From Geobacillus thermoleovorans (GTDB lineage Bacteria; Bacillota; Bacilli; Bacillales; Anoxybacillaceae), in NCBI RefSeq assembly GCF_001610955.1, contig NZ_CP014335.1, forward strand, positions 2,427,001-2,491,000: a stretch of 64,000 nt of DNA, in the 5' to 3' direction. Position 1 is the stretch's first letter; each line of letters opens with the position of its first letter. The position numbers were made by a program, and so were the translations under genes. The notes under the pieces were generated by a model. It saw only the letters and a list, made by a program, of their open reading frames with translations, did no database searches and had not been told where the DNA came from. Below are positions 53,973 to 64,000 of the stretch, one piece after another.

Positions 53973-55745
53973 TTACTCGTTTTCTGGAAGCACAACCGCC
54001 AAGTGCAGCTCCTCGAGCTGCTTGTCGCTGACCGGCCCCGGCGCTTCGGTAAGCAAGCAGCTCGCGCTCGCCGTTTTCGGAAACGCGATCGTATCGCGCA
54101 AGTTCGTGCGCCCAGCGAGCAACATCACCAGCCGGTCAAGGCCAAGCGCAATGCCGCCGTGCGGCGGAGTGCCGTATTCAAACGCCTCAAGCAAGAATCC
54201 GAACTGGCGGCGCGCTTCTTCTTCGCTGAACCCTAAGGCGCGGAACATTTTTTCTTGCACGTCCCGCTCGAAAATGCGAAGCGAGCCGCCGCCAAGCTCA
54301 TAGCCATTTAAGACGAGATCGTACGCCTGCGCGCGGACGGCGCTTGGGTTTGTCTCCAACAGCGGAATGTCGTCGCGCACCGGCATCGTAAACGGATGGT
54401 GGGCGGCGTAATAGCGCCCTTCTTCTTCGTCATACTCCAAAAGCGGCCAATCCGTCACCCACAAAAACGCGAGCTTCGCTTCGTCGATCAAGCCGAGCTC
54501 CTTGCCAAGCTTCAGCCGCAACGCGCCGAGCGCCGCTGCGACGATCGCTTTTTCGTCGGCGACAAACAAAAGCAAATCTCCGTCTTCGACAGCAAGCGCT
54601 CGACGCAGCGCCGCCTGTTCCTCATCGGTGAAAAACTTGGCGATCGGTCCTTTCAGCTCTTCGCCTTCCGCTTTCAGCCAGGCGAGCCCTTTCGCCCCGT
54701 AGCGGCCGGCAAATTCTCCTAAGGCGTCAATATCTTTACGCGAATAGCGAGGGGCAGCGCCTTTCGCGTTGATCGCCTTCACTTGGCCTCCTTCTTTGAC
54801 GGCGCGGGCGAACACTTGAAATGCTGAATTACGGACGATTTCCGATACGTCGACGAGCTCGAGGCCAAAGCGTATATCCGGCTTGTCCGAGCCGTAGCGG
54901 CTCATCGCCTCGTCATACGTGATGCGCGGAAACGGGCGCGGGATGTCGATCCCTTTTGCTGCTTTCACGACGGCAGCCATCATCCGTTCGGTTAAATCCA
55001 TAATATCCTTTTGTTCGATAAACGACATTTCGATGTCGATTTGCGTAAATTCCGGCTGGCGGTCAGCGCGCAAATCCTCGTCACGGAAGCAACGGGCGAT
55101 TTGGTAGTACCGTTCCACGCCGCCGACCATGAGCAGCTGCTTAAAAATTTGCGGCGACTGCGGCAAGGCGTAAAATTCGCCCGGATGGACGCGGCTTGGC
55201 ACCAAATAGTCACGCGCCCCTTCCGGCGTGCTTTTCGTCAACATCGGCGTTTCAATTTCCAAAAAGCGTTCGCTATCCAAAAAGTCGCGCACCGTCTTTG
55301 TGATTTTGTGGCGAAGCGCCAGTGTTTGAAACATGACTGGGCGGCGCAAATCCAAATACCGATATTTTAAGCGCACGTCTTCCGCCGCATCCGTGTCATC
55401 GGAAATCGAAAACGGCGGCGTTTTTGCCTCGTTGATGATCTCGATTCGTTCCGCTTGAATTTCAATGCTGCCGGTCGCGATGTTCGGATTGACCGTCTCG
55501 GGCGCGCGGGCGACGACCGTTCCTTCGACGCTTAAAACGTATTCGCTCCGCACGCGCTCCGCTGCCGCCAGCGCTTCAGCCGACACGTCCGGGCTGGCGA
55601 CAACTTGGACGATGCCCGTTCGGTCGCGCAAGTCAATGAAAATGAGGCCGCCTAAGTCGCGGCGCTTTTGCACCCAGCCTTTGAGCACGACGCGCTCGCC
55701 GACGGCCGTTTCCGGCACTTCTCCGCAATAATATGTGCGTTCCAT
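53973..55745 (-). CDS. aspS: Aspartyl-tRNA synthetase
   Basis: 590 residues from ATG 55745 (AAGGAGGAGTGAGCG ahead). Bacterial-type: N-terminal OB anticodon domain (about 15-105), class II core with motif 2 [16 protein letters not shown] near residue 217, the bacterial insertion (GAD) domain (about 290-410), and motif 3 [13 protein letters not shown] near residue 530. It charges tRNA-Asp. It starts five bases behind the hisS stop, so hisS-aspS share one T-box-controlled transcript. Confidence 0.97.
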   Translation of the reverse strand: MERTYYCGEVPETAVGERVVLKGWVQKRRDLGGLIFIDLRDRTGIVQVVASPDVSAEALAAAERVRSEYVLSVEGTVVARAPETVNPNIATGSIEIQAERIEIINEAKTPPFSISDDTDAAEDVRLKYRYLDLRRPVMFQTLALRHKITKTVRDFLDSERFLEIETPMLTKSTPEGARDYLVPSRVHPGEFYALPQSPQIFKQLLMVGGVERYYQIARCFRDEDLRADRQPEFTQIDIEMSFIEQKDIMDLTERMMAAVVKAAKGIDIPRPFPRITYDEAMSRYGSDKPDIRFGLELVDVSEIVRNSAFQVFARAVKEGGQVKAINAKGAAPRYSRKDIDALGEFAGRYGAKGLAWLKAEGEELKGPIAKFFTDEEQAALRRALAVEDGDLLLFVADEKAIVAAALGALRLKLGKELGLIDEAKLAFLWVTDWPLLEYDEEEGRYYAAHHPFTMPVRDDIPLLETNPSAVRAQAYDLVLNGYELGGGSLRIFERDVQEKMFRALGFSEEEARRQFGFLLEAFEYGTPPHGGIALGLDRLVMLLAGRTNLRDTIAFPKTASASCLLTEAPGPVSDKQLEELHLAVVLPENE

Positions 55746-55749
55746 TCGC

Positions 55750-57030
55750 TCACTCCTCCTTCCCGATCCGTTCATGCAAAAAGTGCGCCAACTCGCCGAG
55801 CGGTACATTCGTTTGCTCGCCGCTCGCCATATGCTTTACCGCCGCTTCCTGTCTCTCGAGTTCTTCATCGCCGATAATGGCGACAAACGATGCCCCAAGC
55901 CGGTCGGCGGCCTTCAGCTGCGCCTTCAATTTTCGGCCCAAATAATCTTGATCGACCCTCAATCCGGAGCGGCGCAATGCATAAACGAGGCGGACCGCCT
56001 CGTCTTTCGCCCGCTCACCGACAGCGACGACATAGCAGTCAAGCCCACTCTCCACCGGCAATTCCACTCCTTCGGCGTCAAGGGCGGCCAACAGCCGCTC
56101 GATGCTCAAGGCAAAGCCGATGCCCGGCGTCTCCGGACCGCCGATTTCTTGGACAAGCCCGTTGTAACGCCCGCCGCCGCACAGCGTCGCCGCCGCGCCA
56201 AATCCTTCCGCTTCGCTCATAATTTCAAACGTCGTGTGGTTGTAATAGTCAAGCCCGCGCACGAGCCGCGCATCGATGACAAACGGGATGCCGAGCGCTG
56301 TCAAGTATTGTTTCACTTTCTCAAAATAGGCGCGCGATTCGTCATTTAAATAGTCTAAAATCGACGGCGCCGTCGCCATCAGCTCATGATCGCGGTCTTT
56401 TTTGCAGTCGAGAATGCGGAGCGGATTCGTATGAAGCCTCGTCTGGCAGTCCGGGCACAGCTCGTGGATGCGGTTTGAAAAATGGCGAACAAGCGCCTCT
56501 CGGTGCGCCCGGCGGCTGTCAAGGTCGCCCAAGCTGTTAATGACAAGCCGGATCCGTTTTAAGCCAAGCGCTTCGTAAATATGCATCGCTAGCGCCATCA
56601 CCTCGGCGTCAATCGCCGGATCGCTGCTGCCGAGCGCCTCGACGCCGAACTGGACGAACTGGCGGAACCGTCCCGCTTCCGGACGCTCGTAGCGAAACAT
56701 CGGCCCGCTGTAATACAATTTCAGCGGCTGGTTCGGACTGCCGTACAGCTTATGCTCGACAAACGCTCTGACAACCGGCGCCGTTCCTTCCGGGCGGAGC
56801 GTCAGCGCGCGCCCCCCTTTGTCTTCGAACGTGTACATTTCTTTTTGCACAATGTCCGTTGTATCCCCCACGCCGCGCAAAAAAAGCTCCGTATGTTCAA
56901 AAATCGGCGTCCGGATTTCCTGATACCCATACCGGCTGCAGAGGCTGCGGGCAATGTGCTCGACATATTGCCATTTTTCCGAGTCACCCGGCAGCACATC
57001 TTGTGTCCCTCTTGGAATTTGAAAAGCCAT
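55750..57030 (-). CDS. hisS: Histidyl-tRNA synthetase
   Basis: 426 residues from ATG 57030 (AGGAGG six bases ahead). Class II: start [13 protein letters not shown], motif 2 [15 protein letters not shown] near residue 105, the histidine-binding [11 protein letters not shown] near residue 258, and C-terminal anticodon domain (about 325-426). It charges tRNA-His. Controlled by the T-box leader upstream; IS66-family insertion lies 44 bp upstream of the promoter. Confidence 0.97.
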   Translation of the reverse strand: MAFQIPRGTQDVLPGDSEKWQYVEHIARSLCSRYGYQEIRTPIFEHTELFLRGVGDTTDIVQKEMYTFEDKGGRALTLRPEGTAPVVRAFVEHKLYGSPNQPLKLYYSGPMFRYERPEAGRFRQFVQFGVEALGSSDPAIDAEVMALAMHIYEALGLKRIRLVINSLGDLDSRRAHREALVRHFSNRIHELCPDCQTRLHTNPLRILDCKKDRDHELMATAPSILDYLNDESRAYFEKVKQYLTALGIPFVIDARLVRGLDYYNHTTFEIMSEAEGFGAAATLCGGGRYNGLVQEIGGPETPGIGFALSIERLLAALDAEGVELPVESGLDCYVVAVGERAKDEAVRLVYALRRSGLRVDQDYLGRKLKAQLKAADRLGASFVAIIGDEELERQEAAVKHMASGEQTNVPLGELAHFLHERIGKEE

Positions 57031-57051
57031 GCTCATCCTCCTTTGCCCAAA

Positions 57052-57329
57052 ATAAAACGCCCTTGTCCCTGTGATCGATAGGGACGAGAGCGTCATTCCC
57101 GCGGTGCCACCCTAATTGAAGCCGATCCGGCTTCCGCTTGTCGCCATTAACGCATGGCACACGTTCCCCTTTACTGGCGCAAAGCGCGTTCAAAGGGAAA
57201 CCTACGGAGTGTCTTTCGTTAAGCCATCATGGAGAAGCGCTCGCAGCCTTGGGCGCTTCCTCTCTGGCCATGTGGACCTTAACTACTTTTCTCCATCATC
57301 GGTTGTTCCGTATGAGAAAGATGTAATTT
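57052..57329 (-). ncRNA. T-box leader of hisS-aspS
   Basis: T-box core AGGGTGGCACCGCGGGA (in 57098-57117, minus strand) followed by a terminator GACGCTCTCGTCCCT / AGGGACAAGGGCGTTTT (57055-57093). The 5' part folds into stem I with AGAGAGG and a CCACATGG segment in which CAC could be the histidine specifier. Uncharged tRNA-His is expected to allow read-through. Confidence 0.92.
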
Positions 57330-57330
57330 T

Positions 57331-57360
57331 ATATTACGGACAATCTCGCCCGTTTGTCAA
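57331..57360 (-). promoter_or_regulatory. Sigma-A promoter of the hisS T-box transcript
   Basis: -35 TTGACA (57355-57360), 18-base spacer, -10 TAATAT (57331-57336) on the minus strand. The IS begins 44 bases upstream of the -35 box. Confidence 0.75.
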
Positions 57361-57403
57361 GTTGTCCTAGCAGCTGTGATTCATGGTTGTTCGCAAAGAG
57401 AAA

Positions 57404-59016
57404 GTAACTATTCACCCCAGTGCTAGTGTATAAAAAAGCCCAGCACAAATAGGGCATTTCGGTCATAGAAAATGCCCTAGGTAGCGGAAAGAACTCGATC
57501 GATCGTTTCGCCTGCCAACAGAAGACATAACGAATCCCACACGTTTTTTTCGTGTTTCGTCAGTGTGGAAACGATGCTTCTTGCGATGCAAAACGACTGC
57601 GCGAATGTTTCTTCGCGAAACGTACCCGAAATGTTCTCTTTGACTTTGACCATGCGAAGATCGCGTTCGGCTTGGTTGTTATCAAAGGGAACATGTACTT
57701 CACGTAAGAAACGCAGCGCTTCTTCCTTTCGTTTTTGAAGGCGTCGAACAAAAGCGAGTGCTTTTTTCGGAAGAGGCGTCATCGTTTCCAATCGGTGTTG
57801 TGCTCTTTCTAGGATGCGATCATACACTCGTTCCCACCGTCTCGCTTCTTCTTCGGAAAGTGCACCGTGATGGGCTTCGACGGCTTGCTTGGCGGCTAAC
57901 AGAAACGTGGTCATGCGCATCGCCCACGTATGCCCCTGTTCGATGAATCCTTTTAACTCACGCAAATGGTGGGCATGACAAAGGGCATGGGTGGCATGTG
58001 TGTATTTCGGATACGTACCGAACGCATCGTGCATCATCGTCCCTTCATATCGGGGAAGAATCCCGATATCATCGGTCGCTTTTTTTCCACGAGAAGCGTG
58101 AGGAGCCAAGTATGTATATCTCGATGTACACGCGACATGCACCCATGCGAGTTTCCCATTGATGCGCAAACTCGTTTCATCGACATGCAGGATGTTGGAT
58201 TCAAGTAAGGCGTCTTCGATGATGTCCATATTTGATTCCAGCGCTTCGCGTCCTCGTTTCACCATATTGGCAAGGGTTCCTGTACTAATCGAGTGTTGAT
58301 ATAACGCTTCGATTGTATCACTTAAACGCTTGTACGGGATCAATTGGATATGATGTAAATAAACAACGAGCGCCGTGAGCCGTGGACCGTATTGCACATG
58401 ATTCGTGACATGGGATGGGAATTCGGCTTGTTGCACGCATCGACAATGTGGACACGATTTCACTTCACGTTCATGTTGTGTCACCTCGATCGCCACAGGA
58501 GGGACATCAAACACTTGACGGATATCGACTTTGAACGGTTTGACTTCACGCAAAGAAGCTCCACATCCTTGACACGTATGCACACGGTGGACGACACGAT
58601 GATGTGGATGTTCCACTTGACGGAGCGTCTTCCCCTCATGTCCCTCTTGCCCACCAGGCTTTTTGCCAGACGGCTCGCGGGAGGAACGCTTTTTCTCAAA
58701 ACGGTCAGAAGATGGGGGCAAATGGCTATTGGAGCTGTTTTTTTTCGTGCGTGCTTCCAGCTCTTGAACACGGTACTTCAGTTGTTCATTTTCTTTGCGT
58801 AGTTGTTTGTTTTCGTGACGCAAATGTTCATTTTCTTGAATGAGTTGATGAATGAGCTGTTTTTGTTGTTGAACTTTGCCGATTAAGCTCTCAACTGTAA
58901 ATACAGCTTGTTGTACCGTCAACATGCGATTCACCTCCTTGTCTATCAATATTCACATCATAGACAAGGAAAGAAGAAAATATTCAGCTCACTTTATGAT
59001 GTGGCTGAATAGTTAC
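57404..59016 (-). mobile_element. IS66-family insertion sequence, ISBst12-like, complete
   Basis: 1613 bp. Terminal inverted repeats begin GTAACTATTCA (57404) and end TGAATAGTTAC (59016). It is flanked by the perfect 8-bp target duplication AAGAGAAA (57396-57403 and 59017-59024), the duplication length of IS66 elements. One transposase gene fills it. Length and single-gene form match the ISBst12 group described from B. stearothermophilus. Intact ends and duplication suggest recent insertion. Confidence 0.93.
57477..58925 (-). CDS. IS66-family (ISBst12 group) transposase
   Basis: 482 residues from ATG 58925 (AAGGAGGTGAATCGC ahead). N-terminal leucine-zipper (about 10-60), the KKNSSNSHLPPSSD motif, a CxxC...CPHC zinc region (about 110-160), and a DDE domain with LHVDETSLRING (first D), HDAFGTYPKYTHATHALCHAHHLREL (second D region) and VPFDNNQAERDLRM (the E). 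No TnpB-like accessory gene is present, as in the ISBst12 group. Reading frame is uninterrupted, so the enzyme is probably active. Confidence 0.92.
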   Translation of the reverse strand: MLTVQQAVFTVESLIGKVQQQKQLIHQLIQENEHLRHENKQLRKENEQLKYRVQELEARTKKNSSNSHLPPSSDRFEKKRSSREPSGKKPGGQEGHEGKTLRQVEHPHHRVVHRVHTCQGCGASLREVKPFKVDIRQVFDVPPVAIEVTQHEREVKSCPHCRCVQQAEFPSHVTNHVQYGPRLTALVVYLHHIQLIPYKRLSDTIEALYQHSISTGTLANMVKRGREALESNMDIIEDALLESNILHVDETSLRINGKLAWVHVACTSRYTYLAPHASRGKKATDDIGILPRYEGTMMHDAFGTYPKYTHATHALCHAHHLRELKGFIEQGHTWAMRMTTFLLAAKQAVEAHHGALSEEEARRWERVYDRILERAQHRLETMTPLPKKALAFVRRLQKRKEEALRFLREVHVPFDNNQAERDLRMVKVKENISGTFREETFAQSFCIARSIVSTLTKHEKNVWDSLCLLLAGETIDRVLSAT

Positions 59017-59060
59017 AAGAGAAAAACCTTGATGTCTCATCGCATTTTTCTCCTTGTTGT

Positions 59061-59133
59061 AAAAAAAGAGAGCCGATTCATTGAACCGCCCCTCCATGGG
59101 ATCGAAGAGGCGGTCCACCTTCGGCTCTCTTTA
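59061..59133 (-). terminator. Terminator of ahpCF
   Basis: Long hairpin: AAAGAGAGCCGA pairs with TCGGCTCTCTTT on the minus strand, with an inner GGACCGCC/GGCGGTTC pair, closed by seven Ts; it begins at the ahpF stop codon. Confidence 0.85.
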
Positions 59134-60660
59134 ATGGCGAATCAAATAATCAAACGCGCTTAACGCTGCGGTTGCACCCGAGCCCATCGAAATAATGATT
59201 TGCTTATAGGCGCTGTCCGTGCAGTCGCCCGCGGCAAAGACGCCTTCAATGTTCGTCGCGCCGCGTTTATCGACGATAATTTCACCGAAGCGATTCCGTT
59301 CCACCGTTCCTTCCAACCATTCGGTGTTCGGAACAAGGCCGATTTGCACGAACACGCCTTGCAATTCGATATGATGTTCTTCCCCTGTTTCCCGGTCAAT
59401 GTACGTCAAGCCGTTGACTTTGTCCGTGCCGGTGATTTCCGTCGTTTGCGCGTTTTTAATCACCGTTACGTTCGGCAAGCTGTACAAACGATCTTGCAAA
59501 ACAGCATCGGCCTTGAGTTCAGGGGCGAACTCAAGCAGCGTCACATGGCTGGCGATGCCAGCGAGGTCAATCGCCGCTTCGACTCCAGAGTTCCCGCCGC
59601 CGATGACCGCCACGTGCTTCCCTTCGAACAGCGGGCCATCGCAATGCGGGCAATAGGCGACCCCTTTGTTTTTGAACTCTTCCTCGCCCGGCACGCCAAG
59701 GTTGCGCCAACGGGCGCCCGTTGCGATCACAACCGTTTTGCTTTTCAACACGGCGCCGTTTTCCAACTCGACTTCAATCAAGTCTTTTTTCTCGAGTCGT
59801 TTTGCCCGCTGCGAGTTCATGATGTCGACGTTGTATTGCTTCACATGTTCCTCAATGCTGGCCGCAAGCTTCGGTCCTTCCGTATATTTGACGCTGATAA
59901 AGTTTTCAATGCCGAGCGTATCTAAAATTTGTCCACCGAAGCGCTCCGCAACAATCCCAGTGCGAATGCCTTTGCGCGCTGCGTAAATGGCTGCTGTCGC
60001 ACCCGCAGGGCCGCCGCCGATCACCAACACGTCGAACGGCTCTTTGTCAGCAAAGGAAGAAGCATCCGGAGCACTCCCTAATTTGGCGAGGATATCTTCA
60101 AGCGACATGCGGCCGCTCGCGAACAGTTTGCCGTTTAAAAACACCGTCGGTACGGCCATAATCCCTTTTTGCTCCGCTTCTTCTTTAAACGCCGCCCCGT
60201 CGATCATCGTATGCGAAATGTCTGGGTTCAACACGCTCATGATGTTGAGCGCTTGGACGACGTCCGGGCAGTTGTGGCAGGTCAGGCTGACGTACGTTTC
60301 AAAATGATGTTTGCCTCTGATTTGTTGAATGCGGTCCACGACGTCTTGGCTGACTTTCGGCGGCCGCCCGCTCACTTGAAGCAGCGCCAAAACGAGGGAC
60401 GTAAATTCATGGCCGAGCGGCACGCCGGCGAAGGTGATGCCGGTGTTTTCGCCGACCCGGTTGACGCTGAAGCTTGGCGTTCGTTCCAGCTTCGCTTTTT
60501 CCACTTTGATTTTCGACGACATCGCCGTTAATTCATCGATTAAAGCAAGCATATCGCGGGAAACGTTGTCGTCTCCCGCGCTTACCGTCAAGACAATATC
60601 ATTTTCAAGCAATTGCAAATACTGGGCTAGTTGCGCCTTGATGTCAGCATCCAGCAGCAT
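59131..60660 (-). CDS. ahpF: Alkyl hydroperoxide reductase subunit F
   Basis: 509 residues. N-terminal tandem thioredoxin-fold domain (about 1-195) with the redox pair TCHNCPDV near residue 129, then a thioredoxin-reductase-like FAD/NAD domain ([14 protein letters not shown] near residue 215; CPHCDGPLF pair near residue 343; [10 protein letters not shown] near residue 357). It passes electrons from NADH to AhpC. Co-transcribed with ahpC 14 bases upstream. Confidence 0.96.
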   Translation of the reverse strand: MLLDADIKAQLAQYLQLLENDIVLTVSAGDDNVSRDMLALIDELTAMSSKIKVEKAKLERTPSFSVNRVGENTGITFAGVPLGHEFTSLVLALLQVSGRPPKVSQDVVDRIQQIRGKHHFETYVSLTCHNCPDVVQALNIMSVLNPDISHTMIDGAAFKEEAEQKGIMAVPTVFLNGKLFASGRMSLEDILAKLGSAPDASSFADKEPFDVLVIGGGPAGATAAIYAARKGIRTGIVAERFGGQILDTLGIENFISVKYTEGPKLAASIEEHVKQYNVDIMNSQRAKRLEKKDLIEVELENGAVLKSKTVVIATGARWRNLGVPGEEEFKNKGVAYCPHCDGPLFEGKHVAVIGGGNSGVEAAIDLAGIASHVTLLEFAPELKADAVLQDRLYSLPNVTVIKNAQTTEITGTDKVNGLTYIDRETGEEHHIELQGVFVQIGLVPNTEWLEGTVERNRFGEIIVDKRGATNIEGVFAAGDCTDSAYKQIIISMGSGATAALSAFDYLIRH

Positions 60661-60674
60661 CGCCTAAGCCCCCC

Positions 60675-61238
60675 TTAAATTTTGCCGACGAGGTCTAGGC
60701 TTGGCTTCAGCGTTTCCGCTCCTTCTTTCCATTTCGCCGGGCAGACTTCACCCGGATGGTTGCGCACATATTGGGCCGCTTTAATTTTATCAATCAGCGT
60801 GCTGGCGTTGCGGCCGATGCCGTCCGCATTGATTTCCACCGCTTGAATGACGCCGTCTGGATCGATGATGAACGTGCCGCGCTGCGCCAATCCTTGTTCT
60901 TCATCGAGCACATCAAACATGCGCGACAGTTGATGCGAAGGATCGCCAATCATCACGTATTCGATTTTGCTGATGGCTGGCGATGTATCGTGCCATGCTT
61001 TATGAGTAAAGTGAGTGTCGGTCGAAACCGAGTACACTTCCACGCCAAGTTCTTTAAACGTCGCGTAGTGATCTTGCAAATCTTCGAGCTCCGTCGGGCA
61101 GACGAACGTAAAGTCCGCTGGATAGAAGCAAACGATGCTCCATTTCCCCATGAAGTCTTGCTCTGTCACTTCGATGAATTCGCCGTTGTGATACGCTTGG
61201 GCACGGAATGGTTGTACTTTTTTCCCAACCAAAGACAT
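60675..61238 (-). CDS. ahpC: Peroxiredoxin AhpC
   Basis: 187 residues, typical 2-Cys peroxiredoxin: peroxidatic cysteine in [14 protein letters not shown] near residue 47 and resolving cysteine in [11 protein letters not shown] near residue 166. It reduces hydrogen peroxide and organic hydroperoxides. Preceded by a PerR-type box at 61268-61282, which suggests induction by peroxide. Confidence 0.96.
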   Translation of the reverse strand: MSLVGKKVQPFRAQAYHNGEFIEVTEQDFMGKWSIVCFYPADFTFVCPTELEDLQDHYATFKELGVEVYSVSTDTHFTHKAWHDTSPAISKIEYVMIGDPSHQLSRMFDVLDEEQGLAQRGTFIIDPDGVIQAVEINADGIGRNASTLIDKIKAAQYVRNHPGEVCPAKWKEGAETLKPSLDLVGKI

Positions 61239-61267
61239 TGCTTCATCTACCTCCTGCGACTGTTAAT

Positions 61268-61282
61268 TTATAATAATTTTAA
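61268..61282. promoter_or_regulatory. PerR box upstream of ahpC
   Basis: TTATAATAATTTTAA matches the PerR consensus TTATAATNATTATAA at 14 of 15 positions, about 30 bases before the ahpC start. The remaining 190 bases up to 61473 show no gene. Confidence 0.75.
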
Positions 61283-61472
61283 ACCAATACTTATTATCAT
61301 ATAGGGGCATATGTTTGTCAATACATATGCAATGGATTTTTTCCTCTACCGAGCCGGATCAGTGTTGAGCGGATGCGCAGCGCTCATTCGCAGCTGTTTC
61401 GTCTGAACGGCCACACCGCCTAGGCCCACGAAACATCCACACGCCCCGTGCGCTCCTTCCAACTCGCCATGT

Positions 61473-61646
61473 TTACGGGCGGGGCTGCTGTTTTTTCAAC
61501 ATTTGTACGTCTTTCGGCGCCACACCGAATTCGGATGCCAACTCAAACGCTCTATATTGGGCCTCGAGCCGCACCCATTCGTGAAAGTCGACGGACAGCA
61601 CATCGCTTGCCTGGTGCGCCTGTTCACTTTTTCTCGTCTGCCGCAT
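61473..61646 (-). CDS. Small conserved Geobacillus protein with sigma-70 region-4-like segment
   Basis: 57 residues, ATG at 61646 after GGAGGAGGGCG. Core VDFHEWVRLEAQYRAFELASEFGVAPKDVQML looks like a helix-turn-helix end and is commonly labelled 'RNA polymerase subunit sigma-70'-like in this genus. Far too short for a sigma factor. Downstream of dtd/relA and separated from them by the dtd terminator. Function unknown. Confidence 0.55.
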   Translation of the reverse strand: MRQTRKSEQAHQASDVLSVDFHEWVRLEAQYRAFELASEFGVAPKDVQMLKKQQPRP

Positions 61647-61711
61647 CGCCCTCCTCCTTTCTCTGCTATGCCACTGTTTTCATCTTTCCCATTTTTCGCC
61701 GAAAATAAAAA

Positions 61712-61744
61712 AGAAACCGGGAAACTTCATCTGTTTCCCAGTTT
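61712..61744 (-). terminator. Terminator of relA-dtd
   Basis: AAACTGGGAAAC pairs with GTTTCCCGGTTT on the minus strand, then CTTTTTT. The 5' arm lies in the last codons of dtd. Confidence 0.8.
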
Positions 61745-62191
61745 CTCGCTGCTGTCGATGATCAAGGTGACTGGCCCGTCGTTTGTGAGCGATACGTCCA
61801 TCATCGCACCGAATACGCCGGTTTCTACATGAACGCCTCTTTCGCGCAAAGCGGCGTTGAACGCCTCATACAGCGGCAAGGCATGGTCGGGCTTGGCCGC
61901 CGCCATAAAGTTCGGGCGCCGGCCTTTTCGGCAGTCGCCGTAAAGGGTGAACTGCGACACCGACAGCACCGCCCCGCCGACGTCAAGCAAGGAGCGGTTC
62001 ATTTTTCCGTCTTCATCTTCAAAAACGCGCAAATGAGCGATTTTCTCAGCCAAATAGGCAGCATCGTCTTCTGTATCTTCATGCGTGATGCCAAGAAGGA
62101 CGACAAAACCCGCATCAATGGCACCAACGACTTCGCCGCCGACGGTGACTTTGGCCTCTTTCGCCCGCTGGATGACCGCTCTCACTTGCAT
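61727..62191 (-). CDS. dtd: D-aminoacyl-tRNA deacylase
   Basis: 154 residues. Family motifs [19 protein letters not shown] (near residue 78, SQF catalytic) and [13 protein letters not shown] (near residue 136, the cross-subunit GP motif) are intact. It frees tRNA from D-amino acids and glycine mischarging. Seventeen bases behind relA, the same pair as in B. subtilis. Confidence 0.95.
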
Positions 62192-62208
62192 CCCTCCTTT
62201 CGCCGCCC

Positions 62209-64000
62209 TTAGTTGTTCATCAAGCGCTGGACGGAATAAATGTCGGGAATTTGTTTGATTCGTTCGACGACTTTTTGCAAGTGGCTCAAATTATGAATGG
62301 CGATTGTCATATGGATCGTCGCAATTTTATGTCGGTGGTCTGAGCGTCCCGAGACGGCGGAAATATCGGTGCGCGTTTCATTCACCGCCTGCAGCACCTC
62401 ATTCAGCAAACCGCGGCGGTCAAATCCGGTGATCTCAATGTCCACGTTATATTCACGCTCGCCGTTTGCTCCGCTCTCCCATTCTACGGCAATCAACCGA
62501 TCGGCCGCTTCTTCGGTCTTGACGTTCGGGCAATCGGCGCGGTGGACGGAAATGCCGCGGCCGCGGGTAATGAAGCCGATAATTTCATCGCCCGGCACCG
62601 GGTTGCAGCAGCGCGACAAACGGATGAGCAAGTTGTCCATTCCTTGGACGCGAATGCCGCAGTCGCGCTTTTTGCCAGCTGGCAGCTTGGCTTCGAAGAC
62701 CGCTTCGGCCAGTTTGCGCTGCTGTTCCTCGAGATCGCGCTGCTTCCGCCATTTTTCCGTCAACCGATGGGCGATTTGCGCCGCTGTGATGCCATGATAG
62801 CCGACTGCCGCATACATATCGTCTTCGTTCGAGAAGTTGAACTTTTCGGCGACGCGCTTTACGTTGTCCGCCGTCATCACTTCTTTCGGCTCAAAGCCGA
62901 GGCTGCGCACCTCTTTTTCCACCATCTCTTTGCCTTTTTCGATGTTTTCTTCGCGCCGTTGCTTTTTGAAAAACTGGCGGATTTTGTTGCGCGCCTGCGA
63001 CGTTTTCGCCAGTTTCAGCCAGTCTTGGCTCGGACCGTACGAATGATTGGAAGTTAAAATTTCGACGATGTCGCCCGTTTGCAGCTTGTAGTCAAGCGGC
63101 ACCATTTTGCCGTTGACTTTCGCCCCGATCGTCTTGTTGCCGATTTCCGAATGGATGCGGTAAGCGAAATCGATTGGCACCGATCCGGCCGGCAGCTCGA
63201 TGACATCGCCTTTTGGCGTGAAGACGAACACCATGTCGGAAAACAAATCCATCTTGAGCGATTCCATGAACTCTTCGGCATTGCTGGCGTCGTTTTGCCA
63301 TTCCAAAATTTCCCGAAACCAAGACAGCTTTTCTTCAAACGAGTTGGGTTTGATCGTCTTTCCTTCTTTGTACGCCCAGTGGGCGGCGATCCCGAACTCG
63401 GCGATTTGATGCATTTCAAACGTGCGGATTTGCACCTCAAGCGGTTCGCCTTTTGGGCCGATCACCGTCGTATGGAGCGATTGGTACATGTTCGGCTTCG
63501 GCATGGCGATGTAGTCTTTAAAGCGCCCGGGCATCGGTTTCCAACATGTATGAATAATCCCCAATACAGCATAGCAGTCTTTGATGCTGTTGACGATGAT
63601 GCGGACAGCGAGCAAATCGTAAATTTCGTTGAACTGTTTATTTTGCATCACCATTTTTCGATAAATGCTGTAAATATGTTTCGGACGCCCGGAAATTTCG
63701 CAAGGAATATGCACTTCGTTGAGCCGTTCGCGCACTTCTTGAATGACTTCCTCCAAATATTGCTCGCGCTCGGCCCGCTTTTTCTTCATTAAATTGACGA
63801 TGCGGTAATATTGCTGCGGGTTTAAATAGCGAAGCGCCGTATCCTCAAGCTCCCATTTGATTTTCGAAATGCCGAGCCGATGCGCGAGCGGAGCGAAAAT
63901 TTCGAGCGTCTCATTGGCAATGCGCCGCTGTTTTTCGGCCGGCAAATGTTTCAATGTCCGCATATTGTGCAGCCGGTCGGCGAGCTTGATCAAAATGACC
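62209..64000 (-). CDS. relA: Bifunctional (p)ppGpp synthetase/hydrolase RelA, 5' part beyond the window
   Basis: Last 597 codons of the gene; the reading frame continues past position 64000. Visible parts: end of the HD hydrolase domain ([19 protein letters not shown]), synthetase domain ([31 protein letters not shown]), TGS domain ([17 protein letters not shown]), a zinc-finger-like [10 protein letters not shown] region and a C-terminal ACT domain ([19 protein letters not shown]). It makes and breaks (p)ppGpp in the stringent response. Whether hydrolase residues upstream are intact cannot be seen. Confidence 0.96.
   Translation of the reverse strand, partial: VILIKLADRLHNMRTLKHLPAEKQRRIANETLEIFAPLAHRLGISKIKWELEDTALRYLNPQQYYRIVNLMKKKRAEREQYLEEVIQEVRERLNEVHIPCEISGRPKHIYSIYRKMVMQNKQFNEIYDLLAVRIIVNSIKDCYAVLGIIHTCWKPMPGRFKDYIAMPKPNMYQSLHTTVIGPKGEPLEVQIRTFEMHQIAEFGIAAHWAYKEGKTIKPNSFEEKLSWFREILEWQNDASNAEEFMESLKMDLFSDMVFVFTPKGDVIELPAGSVPIDFAYRIHSEIGNKTIGAKVNGKMVPLDYKLQTGDIVEILTSNHSYGPSQDWLKLAKTSQARNKIRQFFKKQRREENIEKGKEMVEKEVRSLGFEPKEVMTADNVKRVAEKFNFSNEDDMYAAVGYHGITAAQIAHRLTEKWRKQRDLEEQQRKLAEAVFEAKLPAGKKRDCGIRVQGMDNLLIRLSRCCNPVPGDEIIGFITRGRGISVHRADCPNVKTEEAADRLIAVEWESGANGEREYNVDIEITGFDRRGLLNEVLQAVNETRTDISAVSGRSDHRHKIATIHMTIAIHNLSHLQKVVERIKQIPDIYSVQRLMNN

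Noticed and set aside
61283..61472. Gene between ahpC and the small sigma-like gene
   Set aside because: No frame with start, binding site and sensible protein; only the ahpC promoter region is supported.

Overview
The window is chromosomal DNA of a thermophilic, endospore-forming member of the Bacillaceae, most likely Geobacillus (G. stearothermophilus/kaustophilus group). I infer this from the GC-rich minus-strand-dominated gene order yrvM-aspS-hisS-(dtd-relA), cymR-yrvO-mnmA-yrrB-recD2-alaS-yrrK-mltG-trmR-trhP-udk-greA-pbpI-yrrT-mtnN-mccAB-yrhC, which is collinear with the Bacillus subtilis yrv/yrr/yrh region; from a GltT very close to the one described from B. stearothermophilus; from an ISBst12-type IS66 element; and from a split sigK gene. 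No database was searched: names come from recognised motifs, family memory and synteny.

Layout. 1-3.8 kb: end of a MotB/MotS-like gene, an AI-2E-family permease, a DedA protein, repeat copy 1 and gltT. 3.8-20.2 kb: the mother-cell sigma factor gene sigK is cut in two (C-terminal half at 3844-4224, N-terminal half at 19850-20197) by a 15,640-bp element. 20.4-21.1 kb: a cluster of micro-ORFs with a YrzI-family gene. 21.2-25.3 kb: methionine-to-cysteine conversion (yrrT, mtnN, mccA, mccB) with a likely CymR box. 25.4-35.2 kb: yrzA, yrrS, pbpI, greA, udk, the tRNA-U34 hydroxylation and methylation genes (trhP2, trhP1, trmR), mltG, yrzB, ruvX, ireB. 35.3-48.7 kb: alaS with T-box, yrrI, yrzQ, a zinc-ribbon gene, yrrD, recD2, yrrB, mnmA, yrvO, cymR, a YczE-like gene remnant, rarA, and a TetR regulator. 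48.8-64 kb: an RND exporter, rsfA, tcdA, 6S RNA, aspS, hisS with T-box, an intact IS66-family IS, ahpF/ahpC with PerR box, a small gene, dtd, and relA running off the window.

The main discovery is the nature of the sigK-intervening element. It is not a relic of a tailed phage like the B. subtilis skin. It has no recognisable terminase, portal, HK97 capsid or tail gene. It has a Zot/pI-type ATPase, a chain of 44-71-residue single-helix membrane proteins ending in a coat-like protein followed at once by a strong terminator, a secreted protein and a fibronectin-repeat protein with a C-terminal anchor, and further small membrane proteins. This is the gene order of filamentous phages (small proteins, major coat, terminator, adsorption proteins, membrane proteins, pI ATPase). 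It couples this to a Prim-Pol/SF3-helicase replication protein with two duplicated iteron dyads beside it, an ImmR/ImmA-type switch with a membrane-anchored Mrr-like nuclease, and a SpoIVCA-like large serine recombinase whose sites restore sigK exactly. I propose a Gram-positive inovirus-like provirus that has become, or behaves as, a sporulation-regulated intervening element.

Other notable items are a three-copy family of ~240-bp structured repeats with 13-bp terminal inverted repeats and compensatory hairpin changes, the yrzI micro-ORF operon with tandem near-identical terminators, and a greA terminator whose 3' stem carries the pbpI ribosome binding site. No tRNA, rRNA or CRISPR array was seen.
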